64,000 nt of DNA from Iris pallida (GCA_029216955.1 JANAVB010015600.1:39942048-40006047); one strand, 5' to 3'. Positions 32,001 through 43,144 are shown, numbered from the stretch's first letter. Numbers and translations: made by a program. The notes: generated from the letters alone by a model not told the origin.

Positions 32001-33609
32001 ATGATGGCACAACAGTTCTCGGTACACGGCGACGAAACCAAGAAATCGTCGATCCAGGTCATCGAATTCCTCGTTCGTCGGGGTATATACTTCAAAGGAC
32101 TCGCCTCCCCACGGCAGCTTGGAAACAGCATGCATCTCATGGAGAGCAAGCCCTAACTCTCCTCCGGGGGCGAAGAAAGTCCCCATACGCCGGTTATACA
32201 ACTCCAAAAGGGCCATCAACAAAGGCTTGTTAATAGGCAACCCGTAACAGGTGCCCCGGACGGCGTAGTAAAGGTCAATTTCCCGAAGGGATTCTCCATA
32301 GTTCCTCAAGATCCATGAGGTAAGATTGGCCCATGTAGGAATGGGGTATATCCAATTCAGCAGCGACAACCTGTCCATAGGATAAGACCCCTTGGGAGCG
32401 AGCTGATTCAGAAAGGTATCAGCTCGAGTGAAAGTAAAGTTAGGACCAGTCACGTTTACAAAAGTGCCAGGGAGCAGCCCCATCACACTCCGACTAACTG
32501 AATCCTTGCCCGCACATACTGAGCCCGTACGCCTGTTGTAGTGGATGTTGCCCACAAACATTCCCGATCGGGTGGGAGTCAGGGAGCCCACCATTGTCCT
32601 GCCCAACGGTACCATGTTAAACCACGAGAGGGGATAATGCCGCTCCACCTCGGGGATACGGATCTCCACCCCGTCTACAGAAAAATCCCAGTTCTCAGAA
32701 ACATCCAGCAATCGGGAGTTCTTTATGGAAAAGGCATCCCCAAAGAGAAAAGCCGGTTTCAGATATTCTCCGTCCAGCTTCCCCGAATTCATCATGGAAC
32801 AAAGAAAGTGGAAAGGATGGTTGTTGATGACAGCCACCCTCTCCCTAGGTTAATTAGTGGGAAGCTGATCCGTTATATGTCGGATTAAGCCGTCGAGCCG
32901 TACGCCCACGGCAAACTGAGATGAACCCACAAGAAGCTCTCCTGCTGGGTTGGTTGGGAGGTTCACTGAAAAAGGACAAAAAAGAAACAGGATTAAAAGA
33001 TGGTTACTGAACTCAAGTTCCTGCGAAGCCTATGCGGCTCGAATCAAACGAAGCCCTATGCGGCTCAATTTCAGTTGGGTTCCATGTGGCACGGCCCCAA
33101 GGGAGCTTATGTGGTTCGGCCAACACAGCCCCATGCGGTCCAAAGCAATCGGCAATTCCATATAACATTGGTTCGATAGTTTATGCGAATCAATTGAACA
33201 TATGCGGTTCTAAGCAGAAGAGCTTTTGCGGCGTTAAATGCTATGCGGATCAGTTTGTCAGAAGCTTATGCGGCTCCGTTCAAAGAAGATTTCATGCGGT
33301 TTATATCCAGAGACTTAAATCCTTCTCATGCGGCTCAAACATAGGGCATCTCCTATGCGGCTCAGATATGAGAGGGTCATTCAGCCCATACAGCATATGC
33401 GGCTCTATCATAGTCGAACTTGGGCGAAGGCTTGTGCATAAATATACAACAGAGCCATAGATTCTTAGGATTCAAAGTATCCAAATACAACCCTTACCAT
33501 TAAGGGCAGGACGGACATCAGGGTGCACTTCGGGCACGACGGTTGACGAGGAAGCCGCCTTCTTGCCCTTCGCAGCAGTAGAGGCAACCTTAGAGGATTT
33601 GGGGACCAT
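29049..33609 (-). pseudogene. Gypsy-1 antisense gene: spliced plant-mobile-domain-like protein with coiled-coil C-terminus
   Basis: Predicted exon 1 is 33609-33498 (MVPKSSKVASTAAKGKKA). Intron 1 is 33497-32966 (GTAAGG...TTTTTCAG). Exon 2 is 32965-30543, with one TAA at 32850-32852. It encodes a long globular region resembling the plant mobile domain (aminotransferase-like) family: FTRADTFLNQL, LLNWIYPIPTWANL, ALLELYNRRMGTFF, LWLCNIRPAHLVYRYRNN. A basic/acidic tail follows. Intron 2 is 30542-30465 (GTGATT...TATAG). Exon 3 starts at 30464, has one TAA near 29,745 and ends in a long heptad-like coiled coil. Total is about 1,300 residues. Antisense genes are known in Tat elements; their function is unknown. 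Splice sites are inferred from motifs and from agreement with element 4. Confidence 0.75.
33020..33440. repeat. Cluster of ATGCGGCTC-type oligomers in the antisense-gene intron
   Basis: About 14 copies or near-copies (CTATGCGGCTCAA, ATGCGGTTC, ATGCGGATC) at irregular 20-50 bp spacing, in plus orientation, inside the predicted first intron. The same oligomer fills the LTRs. Confidence 0.8.
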
Positions 33610-33708
33610 GACCGATGATCGGAGAAAGGAAATGAGGGAAGAAAAGTGAGACAGCAATATTTGGAATGAAAGAGGAAGCAAAGAAATCCCTCCGACTGAA
33701 CCCATCCT

Positions 33709-33716
33709 TATTTATA
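33709..33716 (-). promoter_or_regulatory. TATA box of the Gypsy-1 antisense gene
   Basis: TATAAATA on the minus strand, 100 bp upstream of the ATG at 33609. Element 4 has TATAAATA at nearly the same distance (97 bp) from its matching ATG. Confidence 0.6.
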
Positions 33717-34119
33717 AACAAGAGCAAGACGTTTCGATTCCCGTACGTACACGAAGACCGACCCAACGGTTACCGAGGCAAGCCGCCTAAAATAAAGGCC
33801 AAACCCCTGGGATCCCGTACCAAAAAGTGGCCTCTAAGACTGACAGCAAATCAACAGCATTTTTTATACAAAAGATTGCCATACGTGGCAATAATGACAT
33901 GGCAAAGAACTATGCGGCTGAGACATCCCTGCGGTTCAAAAGTCTCTGCGACTAAGCCGGCCATACGGCTGAAACAACTCTGTGGCTCGAAAGTTCATAC
34001 GACTGAAACGTCCATGCGGCCAAGACATCTATGCGGCTAGGACCTCATATGCGGCTAGAAGAGCTTGCACACAGCCATGCTTCTTATTCAAAGTATTTCA
34101 ATTTTGTAAATTGAAAACT
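33717..34119. other. Gypsy-1 3' leader between the antisense promoter and the polypurine tract
   Basis: No gene is seen. About seven further ATGCGGCT-type oligomers lie at 33,900-34,060. Confidence 0.5.
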
Positions 34120-34132
34120 TTGAAGGAGGTCT
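34120..34132 (+). other. Polypurine tract of Gypsy-1
   Basis: TTGAAGGAGGTCT directly before the 3' LTR. Elements 3 and 4 have very similar tracts (CTTTGAAGGGGCTCT; CTTTGGAGGGAGTCT). Confidence 0.75.
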
Positions 34133-35445
34133 TATAGAAGCATGGAAAATAATAAAGAAAGATCCATGCGGCCAGGGAACCCCATACGGCTCAGATAGCC
34201 CATGCGGTTCAGAAGACCCATGCGGCTCAACGAGTCTATACGGCTCTGTGATCTCCATGCGGCTCAAGAAGAGAAGACACGTGGCTTGTAAACAGTTCTC
34301 CCCTCCGTCCTATACTGTATTAATTACTTTGACGGCTGACCGCTCTGACGAAACGACAGGACTGACATAAATAGGCAATTATGACTCTGCCATAATGACA
34401 GAATCCTAGAAAATCAAAGAAAATCTCTGGCATAACCCCCCCGAGAACCAAAAAACACCACGTGGCCTAGACACGTGGACAGCCATATGCGGCTCGAGCG
34501 GAGACCCCCCATGCGGCTCAGGCTGAAGTTGCCCTATGCGGCCCAGATCGAAACAGCCCTATGCGGCTAAAGCAGACGCAGCCCTATACGGCTCATAAGG
34601 ATCATCTCCATGCGGCTCACTACCCATTGTATGGTCCAAATTATCATGTGGATCGAAGATTCAGATGCCACTCCCCAGGCAGCCCTGACACGTGGCCAGG
34701 CTTATGCGGCTCAACCTTTATGCGGCTCAATCCTTATACGGCTCAGTGACTCCCGGGACACGTGTCATAAAGCCAATCAATTTTCCAGATTTACTACAAT
34801 CAAAGATTGGGTCAAATTCCAATGATCTGGGACACGTGGCAGGAGAATGAATTAAACTTATTCATTCAGATTCGCAGACATCAGCAAATCATCATCACGA
34901 AGATTTATCCCAATCAGCATTAATTACTGAGAGGATTTGGCACAATCCATATCAATGGCCCAGATCCATTACACTCAAAATTAATGGCCCAGATTGATTG
35001 ATCAACAGGCCGCCGCCACTTTAAGGGGCAATCATTGTAAACCCTAATGAGGTCTCCCCATTCTTATAAATAGCAGGGTGCCATTCCCTTGCAAAATATA
35101 CATACGCACACATACATACATAAAGGAGGACTTTTTGAGATCAGAGAGAGCACCACATACTTGGAGAGAAAAAGCAGAGAGAGAGCAAAGAGAGCATTTC
35201 TTCAACGCCAAGCAATCTTCTGGAGCCAAGGCTGCATACCGATCGTCCAAGGAGTAAGACAGAGCTGCCGTAGCTTTCCCGAGCCTCTATCGTCACCTCC
35301 CAGAATCTAAAATAAATAATTGTACTTAGACTACTGTACCTAGGCTTTCGTCCCTAGGCTTTCTTTTTACAAGCGAGTTTGTAACGTGAAGTAAAAGTCC
35401 AGTCCTCCGATAATTGTTCTGCTCTTTTATATTTTATGGCAAACA
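34133..35445 (+). repeat. 3' LTR of Gypsy-1
   Basis: Direct copy of 17470-18782 with scattered substitutions and the same TATA box and oligomer cluster. It is followed by the TSD GTCCG and then CACTA-1 sequence. Confidence 0.95.
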
Positions 35446-35603
35446 GTCCGACGTCGGCATCCACACCGACGGTATCGGTTCCACTGTCTCCTCCTTCTCC
35501 TCCTATTGATGAGTCATCGTCGGTGACGCTGACACCGGAGCAGTATAGGTTTATGTTGTCCCAGATGCAGGAACTGTCTCTTCCTCCCCCTGACCAGACA
35601 TAG
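35446..35603 (+). pseudogene. CACTA-1 second gene (tnpA-like), 3' end
   Basis: Reads PTSASTPTVSVPLSPPSPP, then LTPEQYRFMLSQMQEL, ending at TAG 35601-35603. The CACTA-2 gene ends in a matching LTQEQYEYMLSHM, which supports this as the same gene split by Gypsy-1. Confidence 0.75.
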
Positions 35604-36017
35604 TCATTTATTGGACTTATTTTTATTTGTTGTGTTGTTGACCCATTGTTGGGTCTTTATGTATCTATTTTATACATTTAGTGACAGTTTGTGTTATATT
35701 GAGTCATTGTTAAAACATTATCGGACAAACTCTTTTTATAGCCATTTTGTAGTGGATTTGTATCCACCAACTATTTTATGTCTTTCTAATCGTTGGGTTT
35801 TATTTATTTAATTATTGGTAGTGCATTTTTATTATTTCGTTTCAATATTGGTTTACCGGTGTTGAGTGCTCCACCGAAGGGGTCGACGAACCCAGGGAAT
35901 TCTACGGAGGGTTGCTCCGGGTCTATTATTTGTAAACAATCATTTAAAATGCTGGTACAATGCTATATAATATAACTGTCGTTGATGAAAAAAGCAAACA
36001 CAATCCTTTTTTTAGAA
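35604..36017 (+). other. CACTA-1 3' noncoding stretch
   Basis: T-rich, no gene. Contains 35904-35927, nearly identical to 15571-15594. Confidence 0.5.
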
Positions 36018-36545
36018 TTTAGCGACGCGATGAAACGTCGCAAATGTGTATCAGAACGTCGCTAACCTGAAAAACAAACGTCGCAGAATATCGCAAAACG
36101 TCGCTACGGTGATGACATGGCAAATTCGACATATCAGCACAAATTATCACCTTACGTCGCAGAACATCGCTATGTATGTATCTGAACGTTGCTAGTACGT
36201 GTCGAAGATGTCGCTAAATACGTGACATGGCAAACCCAAATTGTCAGAGTTAAAATCACTAAACATCGCAGACTGCGTCGCTAAACGTTGAACTGCCAGC
36301 GACAATTAGCAATGAATTTAGATGTCACTAATTAGCAACGCTATGTCGACAAACGTCGCTAGACCAATAAAATGCTAGCGACGTAAGGCATCGCCAAAAG
36401 ACGTCACTATAGCGACGAACAATAACATATTCTTAGTTAACGACCATGTTTTACGTGACATGGTCATTACGTTGCTAATTTCGTCGCTAAAATAAATTAG
36501 CGACATTTTTTTGTTGTTTAGCGATGTCCACTTGCGTCGCTAATA
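36018..36545. repeat. CACTA-1 subterminal repeat array
   Basis: Many copies of ACGTCGC / GCGACGT and TAGCGAC in both orientations over about 530 bp, next to the element end. Such arrays are where CACTA transposase proteins bind. Confidence 0.85.
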
Positions 36546-36563
36546 TGACTTATTTTGGTAGTG

Positions 36564-38426
36564 CCAACACAGCCATACGCGAAACGGCCATGCGCCTAGA
36601 CAGAACATGTGCCCAAAACATCTACTGCCCATGTTTCTTGGTACAAAGTATTCCAAAACTTGGCAAAAAGTTTTGAAAACTTTGAAGGGGCTCTTGTGGA
36701 AGCATGAAATTTCAGGCGCATCGAAAAACCAAAGTTTCTATGCGCCACTTACATCATGTGCCAAAGACTCAGGATAAATGCCAGCGTATCATTTAAAGAC
36801 AGCAAAGATAAAAAAGCACATGAAGAGTAGATTTTTTTATTTCATATAAAAACCTACAACTAAGCGCTTCGACTCAGCTAGGCGCATCACTCTAGTTTTT
36901 CAGTCCAGGTGCATCACCCTTCCTTATCAGAGTGAATCACTTCCTCGTCAAATACAAGAGTGCTTCGGTCAATGAAGTATTTATTGAGCAGAATACTGGT
37001 TGGTAATCAATCCAAAACCGGTGGCTCTTCCAGCATAACGAATGTTGGGGCACGATGAACCTGATCTTTGGATGCAACAGGCATCCAATGCCATCTCATA
37101 GAAGAACACTGCCGACAAGGGGTTCGAACACAAGCTATAGTATCCATAGCCCTTCCGGCGTATCTCAGTCTTCTGAAAGAGTTCGTCATCAAAACCAAAG
37201 CTTCTTTGAATGAGGAGATCCATAATCCGTAGTACAACATCCTGCCAAGGAGGAGGATTGGTCGAGTTTATCTCAAATGAGCTGTTTTGATGAAAAGAAT
37301 GAGCAAAATCTCTACACTGTTATTTATAGGCCAGGACAAATCAAACCCATACGCTAAGTGTCAACTTCTTCGAATCAGAGCAATAAACTTGCATTAATGA
37401 TGATGAATCTGCCACCTCAATCAGCTAAGTTAAAGAGTCTTCAAGCCTCGAAAGACTCAACAAAGCTGACCAAAGCAGAAGTGCTATGCAGCTTATGCGC
37501 TCGTCAGTACCATGCACTGCATATATGATGCTTTCACCTAAACCTCTCTACCCATCAAAGCATTTTTATGATAAAGTGACCGAAATGACAGCAACATGCA
37601 TCTCAAAGTCTGAGCTGTCAGCTTTTGCATAATATGAAGAGACACAATCATCACTCTTTTGTCGGATACGGCTATGCTCTGCTTCATGGCCAACTGATCA
37701 CTTGCATGCACCCCTGCAGCCATGAGCTCAACCTCTGCATGCGCCTCAAAAGCCGTGCACCCAGACTTGCTCTTGTCATAAGCCAAGTCCCCTCATGCGC
37801 CAAATCCTAGGTGCATCCACTTAAATCAACCTGTAAAGATCTTTGAGTTATAGACACGTGCCATATGTCTTTGATTCAGTTCTACCAACGAATGGGTATC
37901 AACCACCAAAGATTTCATCAACAACTAAATCTCAACAACTTCCACATGTCAGCTCCTCCAAAGCCCAACAGTGCAGTCCAAACATATTCAGTTCCAGCTC
38001 CCCAGCACATCATCCATGTACCCAACAAATTCAGACCCATGACGTCCCTATATGCAAAACCTCCATGCACATATTGTATATGCGCACATAAGTAGATCGT
38101 TCTGCTACCAATAAATAGAAGGATCATTCCTTCATTCAATCTCTTCAGCTCTCCAACTTTTTCAACCTCTTCAGTATCCTGAGCACTTGCAAGAGTTTCA
38201 ATCCTCTTCAAGTCCCTACCTATTCCAGAGCAACTCAGACCTTCAGAGAGTCCGAGATCGTCGTCAGATCGTTAATGGAGTCAAAGAATCACCACTCGCT
38301 CCATCGACACGGTTCCCAGATAAAAGCAAAAGTATACTCCTAGGATCCCAACGAGATCCTACGTTGTAATCTATTTTATTTGTGATTATATATAAAGTTC
38401 ATCCCAATCACTTGTAATGGCAAACA
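36564..38426 (+). mobile_element. Element 3: 3' end of a Tat-like Ty3/gypsy element
   Basis: A 131-bp interior remnant with ATGCGCC-type oligomers runs into the tract TTTGAAGGGGCTCT (36681-36694), then an LTR of 1,732 bp beginning TGTGGAAGCATG and ending ATGGCAAACA, the same end as Gypsy-1. The rest of the element lies on the far side of CACTA-1, left of the window. AGCAC at 38427-38431 should be one TSD copy. Confidence 0.8.
36695..38426 (+). repeat. 3' LTR of element 3
   Basis: Defined by the polypurine tract on the left and the conserved LTR end on the right. Carries GCGCAT / GTGCAT oligomers in both orientations. The exact promoter is not clear; CAATAAATAG near 38,109 is a weak TATA candidate. 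Confidence 0.75.
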
Positions 38427-39327
38427 AGCACATCTCTCCAATGTCTCATAATCCATCTATATTTATATAAAGGAATAGGTTTTGGTTATTATCTAGGTTA
38501 TAGTCACTGTTAGAATTTTTAGGTACCGTAGATTACGGTTAGATTTAGGTTTCTTTTATAATTAGGGTTTAGGTTAGGGCTAGGATTTATGTTAGTAATT
38601 AGGTTTTATGTTAGGATTAGGTTAAACAAATATTAAACTAAGAATATAATAAAATAAAATTGATACTATTTTTAAAAAAATAAAAACTTACTTATTCTTT
38701 GGCCACCTGGTCACCAACGAGCTTCCTAAAATTTATGTGAGGCTAAACTTTTCTTAGACAAATCATTAGATGCCTTTTATTAAGGTCAATATGTGGGAAG
38801 ATATGTAATTATGGCCACAATTAACAGTCTTACTTTTTTAATACATAATGCTTTTGTGATAGTGGATTGACCATAATACATCAAAAAACCTAGGGTAACT
38901 CATAAGTAACTAATTAGGGTTTTTCTTATTTTATTATCTGAGTTCGATACAAAGAGGAAGTTGGGGTTTTCTTTTGGTTTTTCTGACATAATATCACAAC
39001 CAACATCCCCATATATGTGTCTAATTTCATAATAAAACCTCAATAATTTAGTTAATTCATAATTGATCTGAATACTTAACACAAAAACTTTTGGGACTTA
39101 ATAATCTTTTATTATGCAAACAAATTGAAGACAAATAATAATAATAATTACGTGTGACTTGAAGAAGGGGATTGGGAGGAGGCACGGAGGTTCAGGTCGG
39201 GAAGAGGTGGGAGGTCGGAGAGGAGAGAGAGGAGGAGGGGTTGCAAGGAGAAGGGGTCGCTGGATGGAAGGTCGTGGAAGAGGAGTGGCCACGAGAAGAA
39301 GGGGTCACCGGAGAGGCATGAGGTCAT
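38427..39327. other. Island not assigned to any element
   Basis: AT-rich DNA between the LTR ends of elements 3 and 4. It holds degenerate TAGGTTA / TTAGGGTTT words at 38,550-38,630, an (AAT)n stretch near 39,134 and a purine-rich segment at 39,150-39,320. The last gives a 59-codon minus-strand reading from an ATG at 39327 that stops being open near a possible GTAATT donor. I cannot support a gene. This is the best candidate for the original host target. Confidence 0.4.
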
Positions 39328-40141
39328 TGTTTGTAAAAACAAAAGTTTGATTACAAACTAAGAAGAGTACAAGAGTACAATTAATTTCTGGAAAAGTAAA
39401 ACTGTAGGAATCTGATGAGAAGACGATCACTTTATCCCTTGGACGATACAATGTCAAAAAAAAGCCTTTGGAGACTACTGCAGCAAGTGCTCAGGAGATT
39501 ATGATCATTAGTGATGCTTGTGAAGTGATTTGGAACTCTATTTATAGAGTTTAGAGATAACTGTTAAGTAGTTATCCAGATTGGCGCACACTACAATTGG
39601 CACGCCATTCGCCCAATTGCGCGAATGGTTAACTTAACTTCATATAACACGTGGCATTCTGTGAGAGAGATGCGTTTGGTCATGGACAGTATCATGTGCA
39701 TGTTCTTCAGGATTACTGGCATGCGTGCCATGTCATCTAACTGCTTCTCGATGATTTGATCGATTAGCGCCAACTGTTGAATGGCGTCAGACATTATTTG
39801 TTGTTTAGTGCCCTCTACTTAATACAATGATACTGATTATCTCGCGCCAACTGCAAATGGCACAAGGTAGCTGTCAGTCATTATGACAAATCTGACACAA
39901 TCATCGCGAGCGACGCACACTCGGGATTCGAACAGATTTTTCTCGACTGACGTGTTGTCAGTCATGATGACACATGTTGCAGCTTCTCGAGAATGTTTGC
40001 CACGTGACGGCCAGCGCCACCTATGTCCTGCGCCAACTGATTCCGTGTGCCATCTGATGACCAGCGCCATTTGATGATTTGAGTTTGAGCGCCATTTATG
40101 AGTAGCACATGGTGATATTTATACTTTTTGGAGCTTCTACA
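39328..40141 (-). repeat. 3' LTR of element 4
   Basis: On the minus strand it begins TGTAGAAGCTCC at 40141 and ends TTTACAAACA at 39328. TATAAATAG lies at 39546-39538. Many TGGCGC-type oligomers (AAATGGCGCT, CAGTTGGCGC) replace the ATGCGGCTC words of Gypsy-1. The purine tract AGACTCCCTCCAAAG (plus orientation, 40143-40157) adjoins it. Confidence 0.8.
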
Positions 40142-40292
40142 AGACTCCCTCCAAAGTTTTTAAATTTAAAAAACTTTAAATTTTGGAATACTTTGAATAA
40201 GAAGCATTTCTGTGTGACTGGCGCATATTAGGGTTGTAACTGATCCCAAGTTTTGGGCATGATTGGCACGACTGTTAGACTTTACTTTGGCT

Positions 40293-40300
40293 ATAAATAG
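40293..40300 (+). promoter_or_regulatory. TATA box of the element 4 antisense gene
   Basis: TATAAATA in GGCTATAAATAGC, 97 bp before the ATG at 40390, matching the arrangement in Gypsy-1. Confidence 0.6.
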
Positions 40301-40389
40301 CTTTGAGGAGAGAAAAGTTTTCTCAAAAACTTTATCTCTTAAGCTTTTGTTTTCTTCTTCTTCTTCTTCTCTTCTTCTTTAAAGCTCCT

Positions 40390-43144
40390 ATGGTACCCAA
40401 GAGAACCGCGACTGAGAAAGGGAAGAAAGTGGCCGAAGCCACATCGCGTGTGCCTCCGTTGATGGTGCCGCAGCATGTCACATCGTCAGCGAGAGTCGAG
40501 AAGGCAAATCCCGCTCTTGAAGGTGAGGATAATCGATCGGAGAAGATGATCTGAACGCTCATGCCATTCATGTGTAGCACGATTAAGAGCCAACATCGAC
40601 CGCCTCTTTCAGACTGTTGGTCGGTGCTTTGCGCCATCTGTAAACTGTGCCACCTCTTTAGAGTGTTTGGTTAAAAATCAATCATAAAAAATGATGTCAT
40701 GCGCTATTTGTCATATTCTTTAAGCATGGTGCACCATTCGACGTTATGCGCAGGCGCTGATTGATGTGCCATTTGATTTGAGAACTATCATACTACATGC
40801 GCTAACTGAGGGCTGTACTTCATATCCCGCGCCATCCATGATTAGCGCATGATGTTTCATGAAGGAAATAATCTTTTCAAGACTTTTAACTATAAGTTTT
40901 CTTTTGCAGTTGATCTGAGAGAAGACCCTTATGCTGAGGAACTAGCTTCCAGTTTTCGAGTGTCTGAATACCAAGAAGATCTATCTCATATCAATTTCCC
41001 ACAAGATGATGAGCCAACTCTCAGGCAGATTGCGTTGGAAAATCAGGAGTATAAGACTCTGCTGTGTTTGATAAATGGCACTCCCTTTCTGTCTGAGGAC
41101 GCAAATCCTCATAAGAAATCGGCGTTCCTCTTTGGAGAAGCTATAGCTACAGACTTTCAGCCCAAGTCGAAGAAAGACCGTCAAGCTTTCGTAAGGAAAA
41201 ACACATTGGTATACCTGCCTGAAATAATAAGGAATCTGTCTCTATCTCGATACTCCCATGCTAGCTCTCCAAGAAAGATGTCATAGGATCTGACTCCTGC
41301 CCAAGAAGCTAGAGTTGGAAGAATATGTCACAGGCATGGGGACCACAACAGAGACATCTTCTTCTGCAATTCTAATCAGTATAGCACCCGCTTAAGGGGT
41401 CTTAGACCAAGTTGCATACCGTCTGACGACGCGGTCGTTATGCTACCCGTTAGAGTACCCATCTTTGCTAATATGTATGCTGTATCTGAAGGAGAATATC
41501 CTCGTAACACTGTCATAAGACTAACTGGCCTAATGCATCCGGAGATTGTTCGTTGGAACTGCCTTTCTCTGTGGGCTTTAAACAACTTTCATGAGAGGTT
41601 ACAAAAATTGGGACTCTACGAAGCTATTCAGACTACCTCTTGCGGGATCAAAAATAACTCCAACATATTTCTGGCTTTAGCAGAAAGGTACAACAGTAGG
41701 ACTGGTACCTTTGCCACTCGTCACGAAGAATTAAGCTTTGCTCTTCATGAAATGTAATTTCTTTCGCATCTTCCAATGGGAGATAACCCTTATGAAGAGT
41801 ACGCACCAACAGAGGACGAGCTAGAGGCCTTGGCCAAAGTGAACCCTCAAATGGCTGCCACTTTCGATAAATTGCTGTATCACTTTACAACCTGCATGCA
41901 TCTATACAAGAGCAGTGCTATATGCTATATATCTAAATGGTTGGTATACCTCTTCTTTGGTCATGACATAGACCCTAAAGTGCAGGATCAGTCTGAATGT
42001 ACGCCTCACTTCGTTAAGCCACTTGACGCTCAAACCATTTCTCGGCTAATAGGGCAATCCGGCCATGTTGACACAGAGTTAGCTAAACCCTTGAATGGTT
42101 ACACTGTCAATACTCCTCTAGAAAGTTATATAAGGCAAAGTGGCATCGACTTATCCCCAGAAGCCACATTAGCAGGCTTCTTTTCTCTATGGTTACGACG
42201 GTTTGTCGTCCCAGGTGCCAGTGTCCTTGACCGAATCCATCGTGGCGTACTGTTTGCAGAAGTGCGTTTAGAATTTGGATACAAAATGGATATCCTCTTA
42301 GGTATGACCAGTCGGTTGAACGCGGGACTCCGAAGTTTTACCGATGGTTTGATGGAAAAGCCCAACAATCGAAAGGAATTTTCTCGTACCGAAATACCAT
42401 ACACATATCTGTTTGGATGGTTATTACTGCATCACCCCTCATTGATGGATCCTAACCTTGGAGTAGGAGGAGCGTTGGCAGCCAACTTTATCGAAAGATT
42501 TGCCAAGGCAAAATGGAAGGTTATGAAATTATTTAACTGCAGAAAGGCACTAAATAGGGGCGTAGACTGGAAATTTTTCTGCACCCCTCCTCCTCCTGGA
42601 TATGAAAACTTTTCGGTCTTTATCCAAGATTTAGAACCCGTCGATTCTCGCCCCTCTCCTGAGGCCATTAATTGGTTGATGTCAATCAGGCCTTCACACC
42701 TGGTATATTGGTTTGAGAATAATTGCTATCTGGAGCCTTATTTGCTGAGTCGCTTCGCTCGTCAATTCGGCTATGACCAACTGCATGTTGGGAATACAAC
42801 TATATGTCTTAAAGCTTTTGGGCATTTAATTGATTATCCCTATGGATGGAGATACTATAATGCAAGAGGTACACAGGCTCTATTCACCATGCCTTCTAGC
42901 ACTGTTGAAAATGGTCTGCGTATATTGAGTTCATATGCGGGCTTTTATACTTCAGCCAACACCTTCTTTGAAGGTTACTCAATGAATGATAGTTTCGTCG
43001 GAACACCAAAGGCATTTGAGGGAGATGCAGCAACCATCAAACTTGATCGAGGCTGTGGAGGATGTCCCTGTTGAGGATCCTCTAGAAACTATGAATATGG
43101 GTTCTATTGATGAAGTTCAGGATCCATTGAGAGGTCTTCTCAGG
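40390..43144 (+). pseudogene. Element 4 antisense gene: plant-mobile-domain-like protein, 5' part
   Basis: Exon 1 is 40390-40522 (MVPKRTATEKGKKVAEATS...NPALE). The predicted intron is 40523-40909 (GTGAGG...TTTTGCAG), in the same phase and place as Gypsy-1. Exon 2 runs in one frame with stops only at TAG 41284-41286 and TAA 41755-41757. It encodes ALAERYNSRTGTFATRHEEL, TEIPYTYLFGWLLLHHPSLM, WLMSIRPSHLVYWFENN, YLEPYLLSRFARQFGYDQL, all close to Gypsy-1 exon 2. A frameshift near 43,045 precedes an acidic tail. Gypsy-2 cuts the gene at 43145. Confidence 0.78.

Larger units (their letters stand above)
17470..35445 (+). mobile_element. Gypsy-1: complete Tat-lineage Ty3/gypsy element, 17,976 bp
   Basis: Bounded by two 1,313-bp direct LTRs and a perfect 5-bp TSD, GTCCG at 17465-17469 and 35446-35450. 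Interior order is gag, protease, RT, RNase H, a second RNase H, integrase, a structured repeat region, then a large gene on the opposite strand. The double RNase H, the primer site and the antisense gene are Tat-lineage traits (Ogre, Retand, RIRE2, Grande). It sits in the second gene of CACTA-1. Coding regions carry many stops, so this copy is defective, although the LTRs remain alike. Confidence 0.95.
35446..36563 (+). mobile_element. CACTA-1 transposon, right part with terminus
   Basis: Resumes directly after Gypsy-1 and ends ATTTTGGTAGTG at 36563, whose complement CACTACCAAAAT is a CACTA end. Contains the last coding segment of the second gene, a noncoding stretch and the subterminal repeats. 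Sequence after 36563 belongs to a Tat element. Confidence 0.88.
39328..43144 (-). mobile_element. Element 4: 3' part of a minus-strand Tat-like Ty3/gypsy element
   Basis: A minus-strand LTR with a polypurine tract on its right shows that the interior extends rightward. The interior carries the antisense gene, which therefore reads on the plus strand. Gypsy-2 interrupts it at 43145, and the remaining interior and 5' LTR must lie beyond the window. GTCAT at 39323-39327 should be one TSD copy. Confidence 0.8.

Noticed and set aside
38550..38630. Telomere-like TTAGGGTTTAGG words
   Set aside because: Degenerate and short; no regular TTTAGGG array.
39098..39350. Gly/Arg-rich or Leu/Ser/Pro-rich small protein near 39,150-39,340
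   Set aside because: The purine-rich strand gives compositional frames on both strands. One of them starts inside the neighbouring LTR.
40350..40380. CTT repeats as a microsatellite locus
   Set aside because: Only about 30 bp, part of the 5' leader of the element 4 antisense gene.
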